DNA of 64,000 nucleotides. Origin: Phyto melanocephala. Lineage: Eukaryota; Arthropoda; Insecta; Diptera; Rhinophoridae. A program made the translations under genes and the position numbers. Each line of letters opens with the position of its first letter. Position 1 is the first letter of the stretch. This document shows, piece by piece, positions 1 through 12,500 of the stretch. The notes beneath the pieces are model-generated. The model was given only the letters and a program-made list of their open reading frames with translations, was not told where the DNA came from and made no database searches. The stretch covers positions 64,442,685-64,506,684 of the forward strand of contig OW799236.1 in NCBI GenBank assembly GCA_941918925.1. Reading direction: 5' to 3'.

Positions 1-105
1 ATAATAAAACAGTTTATTATATCTAAGATAAATTGTTGACAGAAATCCTAAAAAGTTTTTGAACTAAAATTGACATTATGTTTATTTTTCTTCTTTATTT
101 TACAG

Positions 106-551
106 ATCAGTTGCGAAATTTTTTATATATTTTTTGTATGTGAAACAAAAAGTCGTTAAAATCACTAAAACGACGGCGTTATTTTTTGCGCTCCAAAAAC
201 GAACTAAAGAAATATGGATCCGCCACTTATAGTACAGGCCGAATATTCTTTTAAGGGTGGCAACAATGATGAATTGTGTTTCAAAAAAGGTGATCTAATC
301 ACCGTGACACAACGTGAAGAGGGTGGTTGGTGGGAGGGTACACTCAGCGATAAGACTGGATGGTTTCCCAGCAATTATGTTATGGAATATAAAGCTCCGC
401 TGCCAATTTCAGATTCAATCAGACCACCCGAAGAGATACAGGAATATAGATCGGTTGTTCTTAAAGATTTATTAGATTCGGAAAGAGCACATGTTGCAGA
501 GATACAAGGCTTATTGGAGAATTTTTTGGAACCTCTTCAGCAAGCACAAAT
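106..551 (+). CDS. RtGEF: RtGEF exon 1: 5' UTR end, start codon, SH3 domain and DH start
   Basis: Coding runs from ATG 214 to 551, followed by a consensus donor (gtaagt at 552). An acceptor-like tacag ends at 105, so 106-213 is probably 5' UTR of the same exon, with the first non-coding exon outside the window. The ATG has A at -3 and opens directly into the SH3 domain, as in other PIX proteins. Residues 1-64 show the SH3 signature: an ALYDY-like AEYSF, paired tryptophans in EEGGWWEG and the GWFPSNYV strand. The end of the exon begins the DH helix (EYRSVVLKDLLDSERAHVAE). The exon leaves two bases (phase 2). Confidence 0.92.
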
Positions 552-3500
552 GTAAGTTGAAGGCTTCAAAACTTTTTAGTATTAACTATTACGACAGTTT
601 TAAAATTTAAATTGTTTTTCTATGTATATGTATGGTTTTGTTTTGTATTAAAACTTATCATCATATTGCTATCGTTAGGTGGTGCCACTTACTCTGGTCT
701 GAATCAATTTAAATCTCTCAAAAATGTCTGCGTACCAAATCATATGTTAGGTTGAGAAAAAAAAAACATACGACGCGTAAACTAAGTTAAATTATTTAAA
801 GTATCATGTAGCAAATATGCTCAGAAAATATGGGCGAGACCATTTTTGACCATTTTTAGATATGCTCTATTTTATTTGTAAAAATTACCTAAATATAGGG
901 TGTCTAAAAAGCGGCTACTGCCGAAAAAGTAGGACATCTGCTAAACTTTTTACTACTTCTTTTAATAAAAAACAAACATACCTTAAACAAGTAAGAGCGC
1001 TATATTCGGTCGTGCCGAATCTTATATACCCTTCACAACGTGTAGTCATGCAATAACAGTAGTTTGTATCACCATTCCATATGATATACGTACATACATA
1101 TAAAAACATACATATATAAAAACATCCCATTGTAAAATTATAAATTAACGTATGTATGCTAAAAAAAATTAAAAAAAAAATTAAAAAAAAAAATCAAAAA
1201 AAAAAAATTTTTAAATAATTAAAATATATATAATAAATATAAAACAAAAAAAATATTTAAAAAAAAAATTAAAAAATATTAATAATAAAAATATAAATCA
1301 TATATTAAATAAAAAATAAAAAAAAAATAAAAAAAAATAAAAAAAAAATAAAAAAAAAATAAAAAAAAAAATTAAAAAAAAATATAAAAAAAATTTTTTT
1401 GGGCTCAGCTGGGATTCGATGCCACGTTTTCTTTAACCAGTATACACGTTTGTATGTATGTATGTTGTTGTTGTAATGTTGTTTTTGTGAAAAAAAAATC
1501 GAGGTGGTCGTGGGTTTTTGCTCATATCTCAGTTGTTTATGTACCGATGTTTCTGATTTTCAAAACCGATCTACTCCCGAATATTTCTGATATTTTAATA
1601 CCTCACTCGAGTCCAAGCGATGTTCGGGGGCTTCAAAAAGTTGATTTCAACATACACACGGACAGACGGACAGACTGACAGGGCTTAATCGACTCCCCTA
1701 TTCATAAGCTTTCAGAAAATATATACTTTATGGGGTCGGAAATCAAAATTGTAGAAATTTCACACGGAATGACAAACCTATATATACCCCTTTTCACTGT
1801 GTGAAGGGTATAAAAGTGAGAAATGAGAACCCATATATTAAAAAAATTTCGCTAAGTCAAATTTTACAAACTTTATACAAATATTCACAAATGCAACTGG
1901 GAAAAAGTATGTGGTTTGATAGTATAGATATTCGGTATTGAAAATCAGAAACATCGGTACATAAACACCTGAGATATGAGCAAAAACCCACGACCACCTT
2001 GATTTTTTTTTCACAAAAACAACATTACAACAATAACATACATACAAACGTGTATACTGGTTAGAGAAAACGTGACATTGAATCCCAGCTGAGCCAAAAA
2101 AAAATTTTTTTATATTTTTTTTAAAATTTTTTTTATTATTTGTTTTTATTTTTTATTTAATATATTATTTTTATTACTTTTTTTTTAATTTTTTGTTTTT
2201 TTTGTTTTATATTTATTATTTATATTAATTATTTAAAAAAAAAATTTTTTTAAATTTTTTTTTTATTTAATTTTTTTATTTTTTTTTTAATTTTTTTTTA
2301 ACATACATACGTAAATTTATAATTTTACAATGGGATGTTTTTATATATGTATGTTTTTTTATATGTATGTACGTATTTCATATGAGATGAATGGTGATAC
2401 AAACTACTGTTATTGCATGACTACATGTTGTGAAGGGTATATAAGATTCGGCACGGCCGAATATAGCACTGTTACTTGTTTTAAATAAAGAAATCAATTT
2501 TTTATCTGTGATAATGAAAGAATATACTGGAAAAGTAAGTTTTAATCCCGAAACCAGCCGAGTGGAATGCATTTTCGAAACCAGCTACGGTTTCATCATC
2601 AGCACTCTTTGATCGGAATGTCTTAGTGTTGGATGTAAATATCATATACTTAACTCACAAGTTTATATGAAAATTGATTTTGTAAATTAAACTTCAAATA
2701 TAAATTCATATTTTTTTGCTGTAGTGAGTGAGAACGAAATTTAGCAAACTTGAGCTGATGATGGTTTAAAGCAACAATAAAAATGTGATAATTATAAGAA
2801 TAACAAAAAGGGGAAAAGCTCAAGTTTGGTAAATCACAAATACAATTGGAAAAGAGTATTAGTGTGGTTTGATAGCACAGACAGTTACTGGCTACTGATC
2901 TGTTGGCTTCGTTCTCTGAATGTTAAAAATCTTTTCGCTAAAAGTATTGCCCACATCAGCATAGGTTAGGTTAGGTTGAAAAGGAGGGGCACTAAAAGCC
3001 CAAACCCATGACAGGTATACACTTATGCCCAGTTGGCATGTTGTACGCTCCATGTTTTCTTCACCAGCATAAGTAAATTAATGGAATTCTGCACTTTCGA
3101 AAGAGGAAAAATAGTGATGTGAATACCTTAACTATGAAAGCGATAAAGGGGTGCCGAAATAAATAAAAAGTATTTAAAAATAAAAACAAGTAAGAGCGCT
3201 ATATTTGGCCGTGCCGAATCTTATATACCCTTCACAACGTGTAGTCATGCAATAACAGTAGTTTGTATCACCATTCATCCCATATGAAATACGTACATAC
3301 ATATCAAAAACAACCCATTTTAAAATTATAACTTTACGTATGTATGTATGTTCTTGACTCAATTCAAAGACGGATTTGCGTTGAACAATATATAAGTTTA
3401 AGTTTATTTCTAGAACAAAAATTACAGTTATTATTTTAAATTACAAAGGAAAAAAAACAAGTTTACCGCAGTTTTACACCCGTCTTCAACAAAGCTAAAG

Positions 3501-6500
3501 CTCTATTAAGCTTCGTTGCTCTTGTTTTAATCGAAACAAGTACGTACATATAACACAAAGAGGAATACAAAAAGGCAAAAGAAAAATTATAAATGGAGAA
3601 AATCAAATGACATTCGCTAAAGATTGCCAACATAATATTAAATGTACTAAGAAATTATCAATAAGGGCCACTTTACTACATCCCTGCCCCCGTGGAGCAA
3701 TCGGCTTCACCATCCTCAATATCCAGAACAGCTAACTTTGACACGGCGCGTTGTAATTCACCAGAGGACGTTTTCACATCGGCTCTTCGTACCACGCCAT
3801 CAGTACCAGCGTAAACAGCAGTGACCAAACCTCTCCGCCATTGACTTCGTGGAATATTCGGATCACAGATGAACACTAAGTCTCCTGCTTTTACTGGGTC
3901 CGTATACTCGCACCATTTCACTCTCCTAGTCAGCGTAGGCAAATACTCATTGACCCACCTCTTCCAGAAACGATCTCGCAAACATCTCGCAGCTCGCCAT
4001 TGTTTTTTTTTACATCGAGTGAATCAATAGACGGCGTGTTAGCAATATTTCCTCTACCAATTAGGAAGTGATTGGGAGTAAGCGGCTCCTCTTCATTAGG
4101 ACTTGTAGGCAAATGAGTTAATGGTCGCGAATTGACGATATTCTCTGCTTCAATTAACAATGAGTGCAAGACATGCTCTTTGGGCGAGACGTCTTTCAAC
4201 GTATGTCGTAATACCTTTTTCACGCATTGAACCATTCTCTCCCAAATCCCACCTTCAGATGGGTTAGCGGGATAGTTAAAAACCCATTCAATTCCTTTCA
4301 TAGATAATTCATTTTGGATTTTCTCGACATCAAAAACTTCACTAAATCGTTTGGCTTCTTCTTTAGCGCCAATAAAATTTTTCCCGTTGTCAGAACGAAT
4401 TCTGTTAGGCACTCCCCTACGATTTATAAAGTTTCTCAAAGCAATAATACACGAATCCGTTGATAAATCGTAGGCTAGTTCTAGATGAATTGCTCGTATC
4501 GTGAGACATGTAAAGAGAGCAACCCATCTCTTTTCTGTTCTTCTTCCAATTGACACATTTATAGGTCCGAAGTAGTCTAATCCTGTATATTTGAATGCTT
4601 CAATATTAGGCTCCAAACGATCAAACGGAAGTTGTCCCATAATCGGTGTCTGAGGACTGACTTTTTTAATTTTGCATTGGTGACAATTTGATATGACAGT
4701 TTTAAGTAGACTTCTAATTTGAGGTATCCAAAATTTTTTACGTACTTCGCAAATTGTGGCTTCATGATTTTGATGCTTCATCTGGCAATGATGGTGCATG
4801 ATCACAAGTTTTGTAAATTTATGATTTTTTGGCAATATTATTGGCCTCCTTGAACTGTATGGCAAATAACTGGCTGCATCTATTCTCCCGTATACCCTTA
4901 GCAGTCTATCATCACCAACATAGGGCATCAAATTAAACAAGTGACTGGTTTTTGGAATTGGCTGTCTATTTTTAATTAATTTTAGTTCATCTGAAAAAGC
5001 TTCATTTTGAGCTTGCATACATAATAATATCTCAGCATTTTCTATTTCACGTGCAGTGAGACCATGTTCTTGGTGACAGTTGTACTGTTTTCGACAATGA
5101 TTAATAAATCTTAGTACCCATGCAATGGTTCTCTTTATACGACAGAGAGAGGAGAATCTATTAAAATCAATAATATTACTGCTTACAATAAATAGAGAGA
5201 TCTTTTTAGGGATTTCTTCTTCATCTTTTTCATAAGGAAATTCAATTTCATATGTTGTCCATTTCTCTTCTGGCAATTTTAGAAAGGCTGGTCCATTCAA
5301 CCATCGAGAAGAAGGAGAAAAGTCAACATTATTTGAGGCTCTGGTTGCTTCGTCTGCCACATTATCTTTTGTTGACACCCACCTCCAATTTTCAATGTTC
5401 GTAGAAGAAAGTATTTCAGCTATGCGGTGTGCGACATATGGTTTATATTTTCTGTGGCTGCTAGAAATCCATTTTAACACAGTTTTAGAGTCGCCCCATA
5501 ATATACATTTATCTGGAATAAGGCTGTGCTCATTTAAAATGTTTTGTTTCAAACGTGTGCCAAGAACGGCTGCTTGTAGTTCTAGTCTTGGAATTGTGAC
5601 CCTCTTTAAAGGGGCGCATTTTGTTTTTGAGGCTATAAAGCTTGTGCTAATGTCACCCTTATCTGATGAATATCTCCAGTACGCAATCGCAGCAAACGCT
5701 TCCTCACTTGCGTCCACAAAAATATGAAGTTGAAGAGTAGTTGGCTTCCCAGTAAGAAAATAAAAACGGGAAATTCTAAAGTCGGAGATTTTGCTAATTT
5801 GACTTCTCCAACGTTCCCAAGCACCGTTCAGGGCTTTGGGTATTGGTTCATCCCATAGACAATTGCTTCTCCAAACTTCTCGCAATAACAACTTTCCACC
5901 TACAGTAAAATGACTTAAGTAACCAAGAGGATCAAAGGTTGACATTATAATGCTTAAAACTTCTCTTTTTGTTGGGCTACGCTGACCGGACATGACAAAT
6001 TGATCATCATTATGAAATCTTAAGTTGAATATAAAATTATCACTTAAAGGCTCCCAAAACAGTCCCAGCACCTTTTCTGTGCCATCATTGTTAGGAATTT
6101 GTTTTGATATTAAGTTACCATCAAGTGTCGTACAAACCTTTTCAGAATTCGAAATGAAACCCCTCAGCTCAAATCCTCCATTTTTGTGAATCTCTCTTAC
6201 TTGTTTTGAAATTGTTACCGCTTCTTCTACACTGTCAAAGCTATCGACAAAATCGTCTATGTAATGGTGGTCGCATATAGCTTTAATGGCTCGAGGATGA
6301 TAGGTCAGATGATCGCGAGCATTGGTCTTCATGACATGTAAGGCTGAGCAGGGTGAGCAGGCGGCTCCAAATGTCATAACTACCATTTCGTATTCATCTG
6401 GTGACTTTTCTGTATTTCCGTCTCTCCACAAAAATCTTTGGGAAACTCTATCACAGGGTTGCACTAAAATTTGATGGAACATTTCTCGAATATCGGCACC

Positions 6501-9500
6501 AACTGCAATTTGGCCACGACGGAAATTATAAAGCGTAGCCGGCAAGGATGCAATATCCTGTGGCCCTTTTAGCAGTTGTGAATTTAAGGAAATATTTTCT
6601 ACTTTGGCCGCAGCATCAAAAACTAATCTAAATTTCTTCGGTTTATTTAGGTTGGTCACTCCAAAGTGTGGTAAGTACCATTTTTTTAAACTGGTCACTT
6701 TGGTGTCATCAGGAGATAATTTACGTACGTACCCTTTATTAATATAGCCCTGCATGACTTCTTTGTATGCTTTAGAGAAGACTGAATCGCGTTTCATTCT
6801 TTTTTCAATTCCCTCTAAGCGTTTAAGAGCCATGGGATAACTGTTTGGAAATTTCACTTCGTCATATCTCCACAATAGTCCTGTCTGGAATCGATGACCA
6901 ACTCTTTTTGTAGTTTCACTTAAAATCCGCTTGGCTCTAATATCTTCTTGACATTCTACAATAGGAGCTGCTCTTACGCCCATGCTTTCAATGTTAAAAT
7001 AGTCCGTTACTATTTGATGAAGATCGTCGTTTCCTTTGACATTAACGAAAAAACACGACTGTTGTTTTGGTGCTAGACTATGACAAGGTCCAAACACTAC
7101 CCAGCCTAATTCAGTGTTATAAGCGAATGGTCCAGTTGAGTCGTTATTATTCGTGATAGATGGTAACCCTAAGAATGCGTGATCTAAACCAATTAACAGT
7201 TTTGGTACTATGCTGGTGTAGGGTTTAACTGGCATCGGAGGGGAATCTTTAAATCCTTTGTAAATATCTTCTTGAGTCAGACTTTGCATTGGCAAATTTA
7301 AATTAGAAACGGCATACACGTTTTTGAGTAGGTGACAACTCTTCTTATTTGCCCCACTTATCTTGACGTTAAACGATATAGCTGGTTCAATGGCCGATCG
7401 TCCACCGATCCATTGAACATTTAGAGGGCTATTTTTTCCACGAACACCAATTTTATCTGCCACTTCTCTATCTAACATCGTAATGGAGGAGCCATCATCA
7501 AAAAGGGCGTAGATATCCATACGACAATTTTCTCCGTACAACGTGACAGGCAAAATTTTAAATAACAATTTGTTATCCCTAGAAGAACAACTAAGAACAT
7601 TTTCTTGCGGTTGGTTGGCTGGACATGGTAGTACAGAACGTGGGTCGTAATGCGTGTCTTCATGAAGAAGTTTATTATGCTTCCGTTGACATCCATTTTT
7701 TGGACATTGTTTTTTACGTCGACAATCTCTAGTGGAATGCCCAGTGTTAAGACAAGAGAAACAGGCACGAATATTTTTCACTTGTTTCCACCGATCTTGT
7801 ATTTTCATATTTAAAAAAAGTTCACAGTTATAGATTTTGTGAGGACCTTGACAAACAGAGCACTGATGTTTGTTTTCTGTCGTATGTAGTAACACTCGGC
7901 GTTTCTGGTCTTTTTGCTCAGTTTCTTGAATGCTACATATTAGGTTAGCCACTTCACTAAGCCAGTTACTAAAGTCAATTATAGTAGGGTAAGGCTTTAT
8001 ATTTGCAGCAACTCTAGCCCAATCAAATTTTCTACTCATCGGAAGCTTCGATATTAACTCCTCTAATAATGTTGGATTGGCAAGATGTTGTTGACCATTC
8101 ACAGATTGTAGAAAAACAGACAAGTTTTGAACTTTAGTGGAAAATGGCACTAACTTGGCTAAATTACTTTCCGAAATGTGTGGCAACTCCCTTACTTGAC
8201 GAAGTTGGCTATGAATGAGCTGCTCGGGACGACCGAATCTAAATTTTAGTTGGTTTATGATGGCTCCAACATTTTCAGGATGAATCAGCAGGGATTTGAC
8301 TACTTCTCTAGCATTCCCCTTCAGGCATTTGTGTAATCGTTGAATTCGTGTAAACCGTTGAATTCTGGTAAATCTTGAATTTTGCGTGTCAGCATGCTGG
8401 CTGAGCTCGAAAGGGCACTTACAGCGGTAGGCTGCTGATTTGATTCCCAGAATTGCGGCATACGGTTATTCATGGCGGGCGATACATAAATACGATTCAA
8501 CGAAGATGCTGTTTGGGAAGTCATGTTAAAGTTTCTTGAAACGGGCTGTGTAGTTTGCAAGTTTGTAGTAATATCGCTAACCATTGGTAACCCTAACAAA
8601 TTGTTGGATATAGGTGCTGCTTGTGTGTACGGCATCGCGACGTCGCTGTCTGCAGAAGTAGTTTGCATACAAGGCATGGCGGCTGTATAAGTTGCCGTTG
8701 TATGTGTTGGCTGAGTTACATGTTGTAGTGCGAATGTTGTTGTTGGCAATTGGTCAATGGCGGACACTGTCGATTGCGAAGCGCCAACTTGATTGAGGTT
8801 ATGATCACTTACCTGGTCTTTTCTTTGGATACCTGACTGTAGTTCCTGGCACTGACGGTTACTGTCGCAGAGTTTTACCTGGGCATCTAAAAGTTGTCGT
8901 TGTAACGTGGCAATCTGTTTTTGCATTTCTTGAACGCTGGCGGGTGATATCTTTAGTGGCGGTTGTATTTGTGTGGTCGTTTTGGCAGGTTTTGAAACGG
9001 GTAATGTCTCTTGACCACTGTTGACTTTGGTGTATGTAGAGGTTTTATTAACGTTAACTGACGCTGGCTGCATCTGAACAGGTGGTGTGGATGGCAAGTT
9101 TTGTCCACTAATATTTTCAACGTCGTTTGTTTGTGTGTCGCTGGCTGCGGATGACACTGGCTGTGTCCGTTCACTTGTAATACGATCACCTTGAAAGCGT
9201 GGGCTCCGGCGTGGTGGAGAATGTTGCAACATGTCTAAAATTCTATTCTAGTTGTGTAACTTTCAACGTGCTCTCACTATCCCACAAAAAAGCAAAAACG
9301 AACTCCGCCACCAAACCAAAGATACGGTTATTTTGTACGAATGACAAGTACGTAAACTTTGCGAAATAAAGATGTTCTTGACTCAATTCAAAGACGGATT
9401 TGCGTTGAACAATATATAAGTTTAAGTTTATTTCTAGAACAAAAATTACAGTTATTATTTTAAATTACAAAGGAAAAAAAAACAAGTTTACCGCAGTTTT

Positions 9501-12500
9501 ACACCCGTCTTCAACAAAGCTAAAACTCTATTAAGCTTCGTTGCTCTTGTTTTAATCGAAACAAGTACGTACATATAACACAAAGAGGAATACAAAAAGG
9601 CAAAAGAAAAATTATAAATGGAGAAAATCAAATGACATTCGCTAAAGATTGCCAACATAATATTAAATGTACTAAGAAATTATCAATAAGGGCCACTTTA
9701 CTACAATGTAAAAAGAACAAAAAAAAAAAAAAAAATTAAAAAAAAAAAAATTGAAATATCAAAAATTTTTTAAAAAATAATTAAAATATATATAATAAAT
9801 ATAAAACAAAAAAATATTAAAAAAAAAAAATTTAAAAAAAAAATAATAAAAATATAAATAATATATTAAATAAAAAATAAATAAAAAAAAAATTTAAAAA
9901 AAAAATATAAAAAAAAAATAAAAAAAAAATATAAAAAAAAATAAAAAAAAAATTTTTTTTGGCTCAGCTGGGATTCGATGTCACGTTTTCTCTAGCCAGT
10001 ATACACGTTTGTATGTATGTATGTTGTTGTTGTAATGTTGTTTTTGTGAAAAAAAAATCGAGGTGGTCGTGGGTTTTTGCTCATATCTCAGTTGTTTATG
10101 TACCGATGTTTCTGAATTTCAATACCGATCTACTCCCGAATATTTCTGATATTTTAGTACCTCACCCGGGTCCAAGCGGGGGGCTTCAAAAAGTTGATTT
10201 CAACATACACACGGACAGACGGACAGACTGACAGAGCTTAATCGACTCCCCTATTCATAACCTTTCAGAAAATATATACTTTATGGGGTCGGAAATGAAA
10301 ATTGTAGAAATTTCACACGGAAGGACAAACCTATATATACCCTTTTTCACTGTGTGAAGGGTATAATAATACACGGTTCTAAAAAAGTTTTTATTTTTTT
10401 ACTAAATATTAGGGAGATAATGTTTTTAAGCACAGGCCTTAAGATTTTGTAGGAGTGTATTTATAATGCGGACATCTAACAATATGTTTGTTTAAAAAAA
10501 AAAAAAAAAATAAAAAATTAAAATCTCATGCATTTTCTGTCTTCTTCAGACTCAATGGAGATGAATACGCTCAATTAATGTGCAATTTTGTCGAGGTTGT
10601 TAAGACACATGAAGAGTTGCTAGCACAAATGGAACAGTGCAATGATCGTGTGGGCAAGTTATTTCTTAATAAGGCACCATATATGAAACAAGTACATCAA
10701 GCCTATTGTGCACAACATCCCCGAGCTATTGTTATTTTAGACAAATATAAGTAAGTAGAAAAAATAACAAAAAACAACAAAAAACATAAACATATTAAAA
10801 ATATTCTATAATAATTAATTACTATTAATGTCATTTAACTTAGAGATGAGTTAGAGAAGTATATGGAACGTCAAGGTGCTGCCACACCTGGTCTTTTAGT
10901 ACTAACAACGGGTTTGTCAAAACCTTTTCGAAGGCTCGATAAATACTCGGCCATGTTGCAAGAATTAGAAAGGCACATGGAAAGCAGTCATCCTGATCGT
11001 GGTGATACACAACGTAGTGTTGCGGTATACAAAGATATTGCTGTAAGTTGTTATACATATATATATATATATTTTAAAATAGTTAAGCGTTTATTCCTTA
11101 GGCCACATGTTCAGCTACCAGACGACAAAAAGAATTAGAACTTCAAGTATTAACGGGTCCAGTACGTGGCTGGCAGGGCCAGGAATTAAGTACACTGGGA
11201 GAAATCATACATATGGGTAGTGTAGCAGTTGGTCCCGATCATCGGGATCGTTATTTTGTCCTTTTTCCACAGACCTTACTTATATTAAGTGTTAGTCAGC
11301 GAATGAGTGCCTTTATTTATGAGGTAATTACAAATATAGTATATACTATACAAGGAAATGTTTAATTCTTTACTAAATACAGTAACATTTTCGCTGCATA
11401 TAATATTACTTTCCAGAACCTAATTAATTTTTTGTTTCTATTTTTCCTTGTTAGGGCAAACTTCCACTTACTGGTATCATTGTAAATCGTCTCGAAGATT
11501 CCGATACTTATAAAAATGCCTTTGAAATTAATAGTCCATTAATTGATCGTATTGTTGCTGTGTGCCAAGGACCCAGTGATGCCAATAAATGGGTAGAACT
11601 TCTAACAACAACCAATGTCAGTATGCCCATTGGCATCAAACGCCAACTTAGTAATTTAAGTAATGCTTCAATAAGTGGAGGCCATGTTTCAACACCACCT
11701 AATCATGTAAGTATACTTTTGTTTTCAAAAAAAAAAAAAAAAAAAATACAGTCCTTTTCCCACGTTTATTTTTAATTTTATAAAATTTCTATGAAAAACG
11801 ACCAAAACTTATTTCTTGAACTGTGTTTAGTTTTCATATAATTTGGATGCTCGTGGTTATTGTACTCGGTTTTCATTGTGTGCCTACTACAATATGCCGC
11901 AGCAAGCTACCTATAGCATTACTTTGCCACCCAGTAATTATCCACCCACCGCACCGTACGCTAATCTGAGTGATCATTTTGCCAAATTAGTAAAGATGGG
12001 CCTACTAAAGGGCTTTTTCATAAAAATGTTACTCTACCCTCAGTCGCGACAAAGTATCGATTTTAAAAACATTCCCTTGAGAAAAAAAAGGTGTCACAAG
12101 GCTTCTAAGAAACTTTTAAAAAATTTCGCCGGAAATGAAGAAGAATCTGCTTCCTCGGATCGCACCGAATTAGAAAGGCAAGATGCTTTCGAATTACCCA
12201 CTGACTCGGAAAGTGAGGGAGAGGATATTGATGGGCATGATGACTTTGAATTTATTAAATTTGATAGTGATAAACAAGATAATGATTGTGATTCTTTTGC
12301 TTCAGCTGGTACATTTATAGATCATGGTTCGGGGGCTGCTACACCTAAAAAGACTAGACATTTTTCTTCTATAAATTTAATTAATTTAGATTCCATTAGT
12401 GGCGATGAATGTGATAAACCTTTGCAAAAGGAATCTTTAGTTATAGGCTCAAAATCTATGAGAGCTATAGCAAGGCAATCCACCGAACAAAGTTTCGTAA

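Larger units (their letters stand above)
3349..9705 (-). mobile_element. BEL/Pao LTR retrotransposon, recent insertion
   Basis: Two direct repeats (3349-3680 and 9373-9705) flank Gag, Pol and integrase sequence on the minus strand. Read in element orientation the LTRs begin TGTAGTAAAG and end GTCAAGAACA (TG...CA). The target duplication is atgta on both sides, the 5-bp size usual for BEL/Pao. The LTRs differ by one substitution (a G/A change near 3500/9525) and one A in a homopolymer, so the insertion is young. The domain order of gag, zinc knuckles, aspartic protease, RT/RNase H, integrase and DUF5641 is that of BEL/Pao. I did not recognise a primer-binding site. This copy looks defective: see the Gag and Pol entries. 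Confidence 0.93.
3183..10366 (+). mobile_element. DINE/HINE-like element, copy C, split by a BEL/Pao insertion
   Basis: The head lies at 3183-3348. The sequence breaks at atgta (3344-3348) and resumes after a duplicated atgta (9706-9710), with the A-rich middle, core and tail ending at gtgtgaagggtata (10366). Joining the flanks restores the order seen in the uninterrupted copy at 985-1815. It is therefore an older element into which the retrotransposon at 3349-9705 later jumped. Confidence 0.8.
552..10549 (+). other. RtGEF intron 1, 10 kb, filled by repeats
   Basis: This intron lies between the exon 1 donor at 552 and the acceptor ending at 10549. It holds three DINE/HINE-like copies, one interrupted by a BEL/Pao retrotransposon, which together account for most of its length. 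Apart from them I see AT-rich sequence at 556-980, 1816-1920, 2483-3180 and 10370-10549. No host exon was found in these gaps. Confidence 0.85.

Noticed and set aside
2958..2975. Telomere-like taggttaggttagg
   Set aside because: It is only about three units, flies lack TTAGG telomeres, and such strings are common in dispersed insect repeats.
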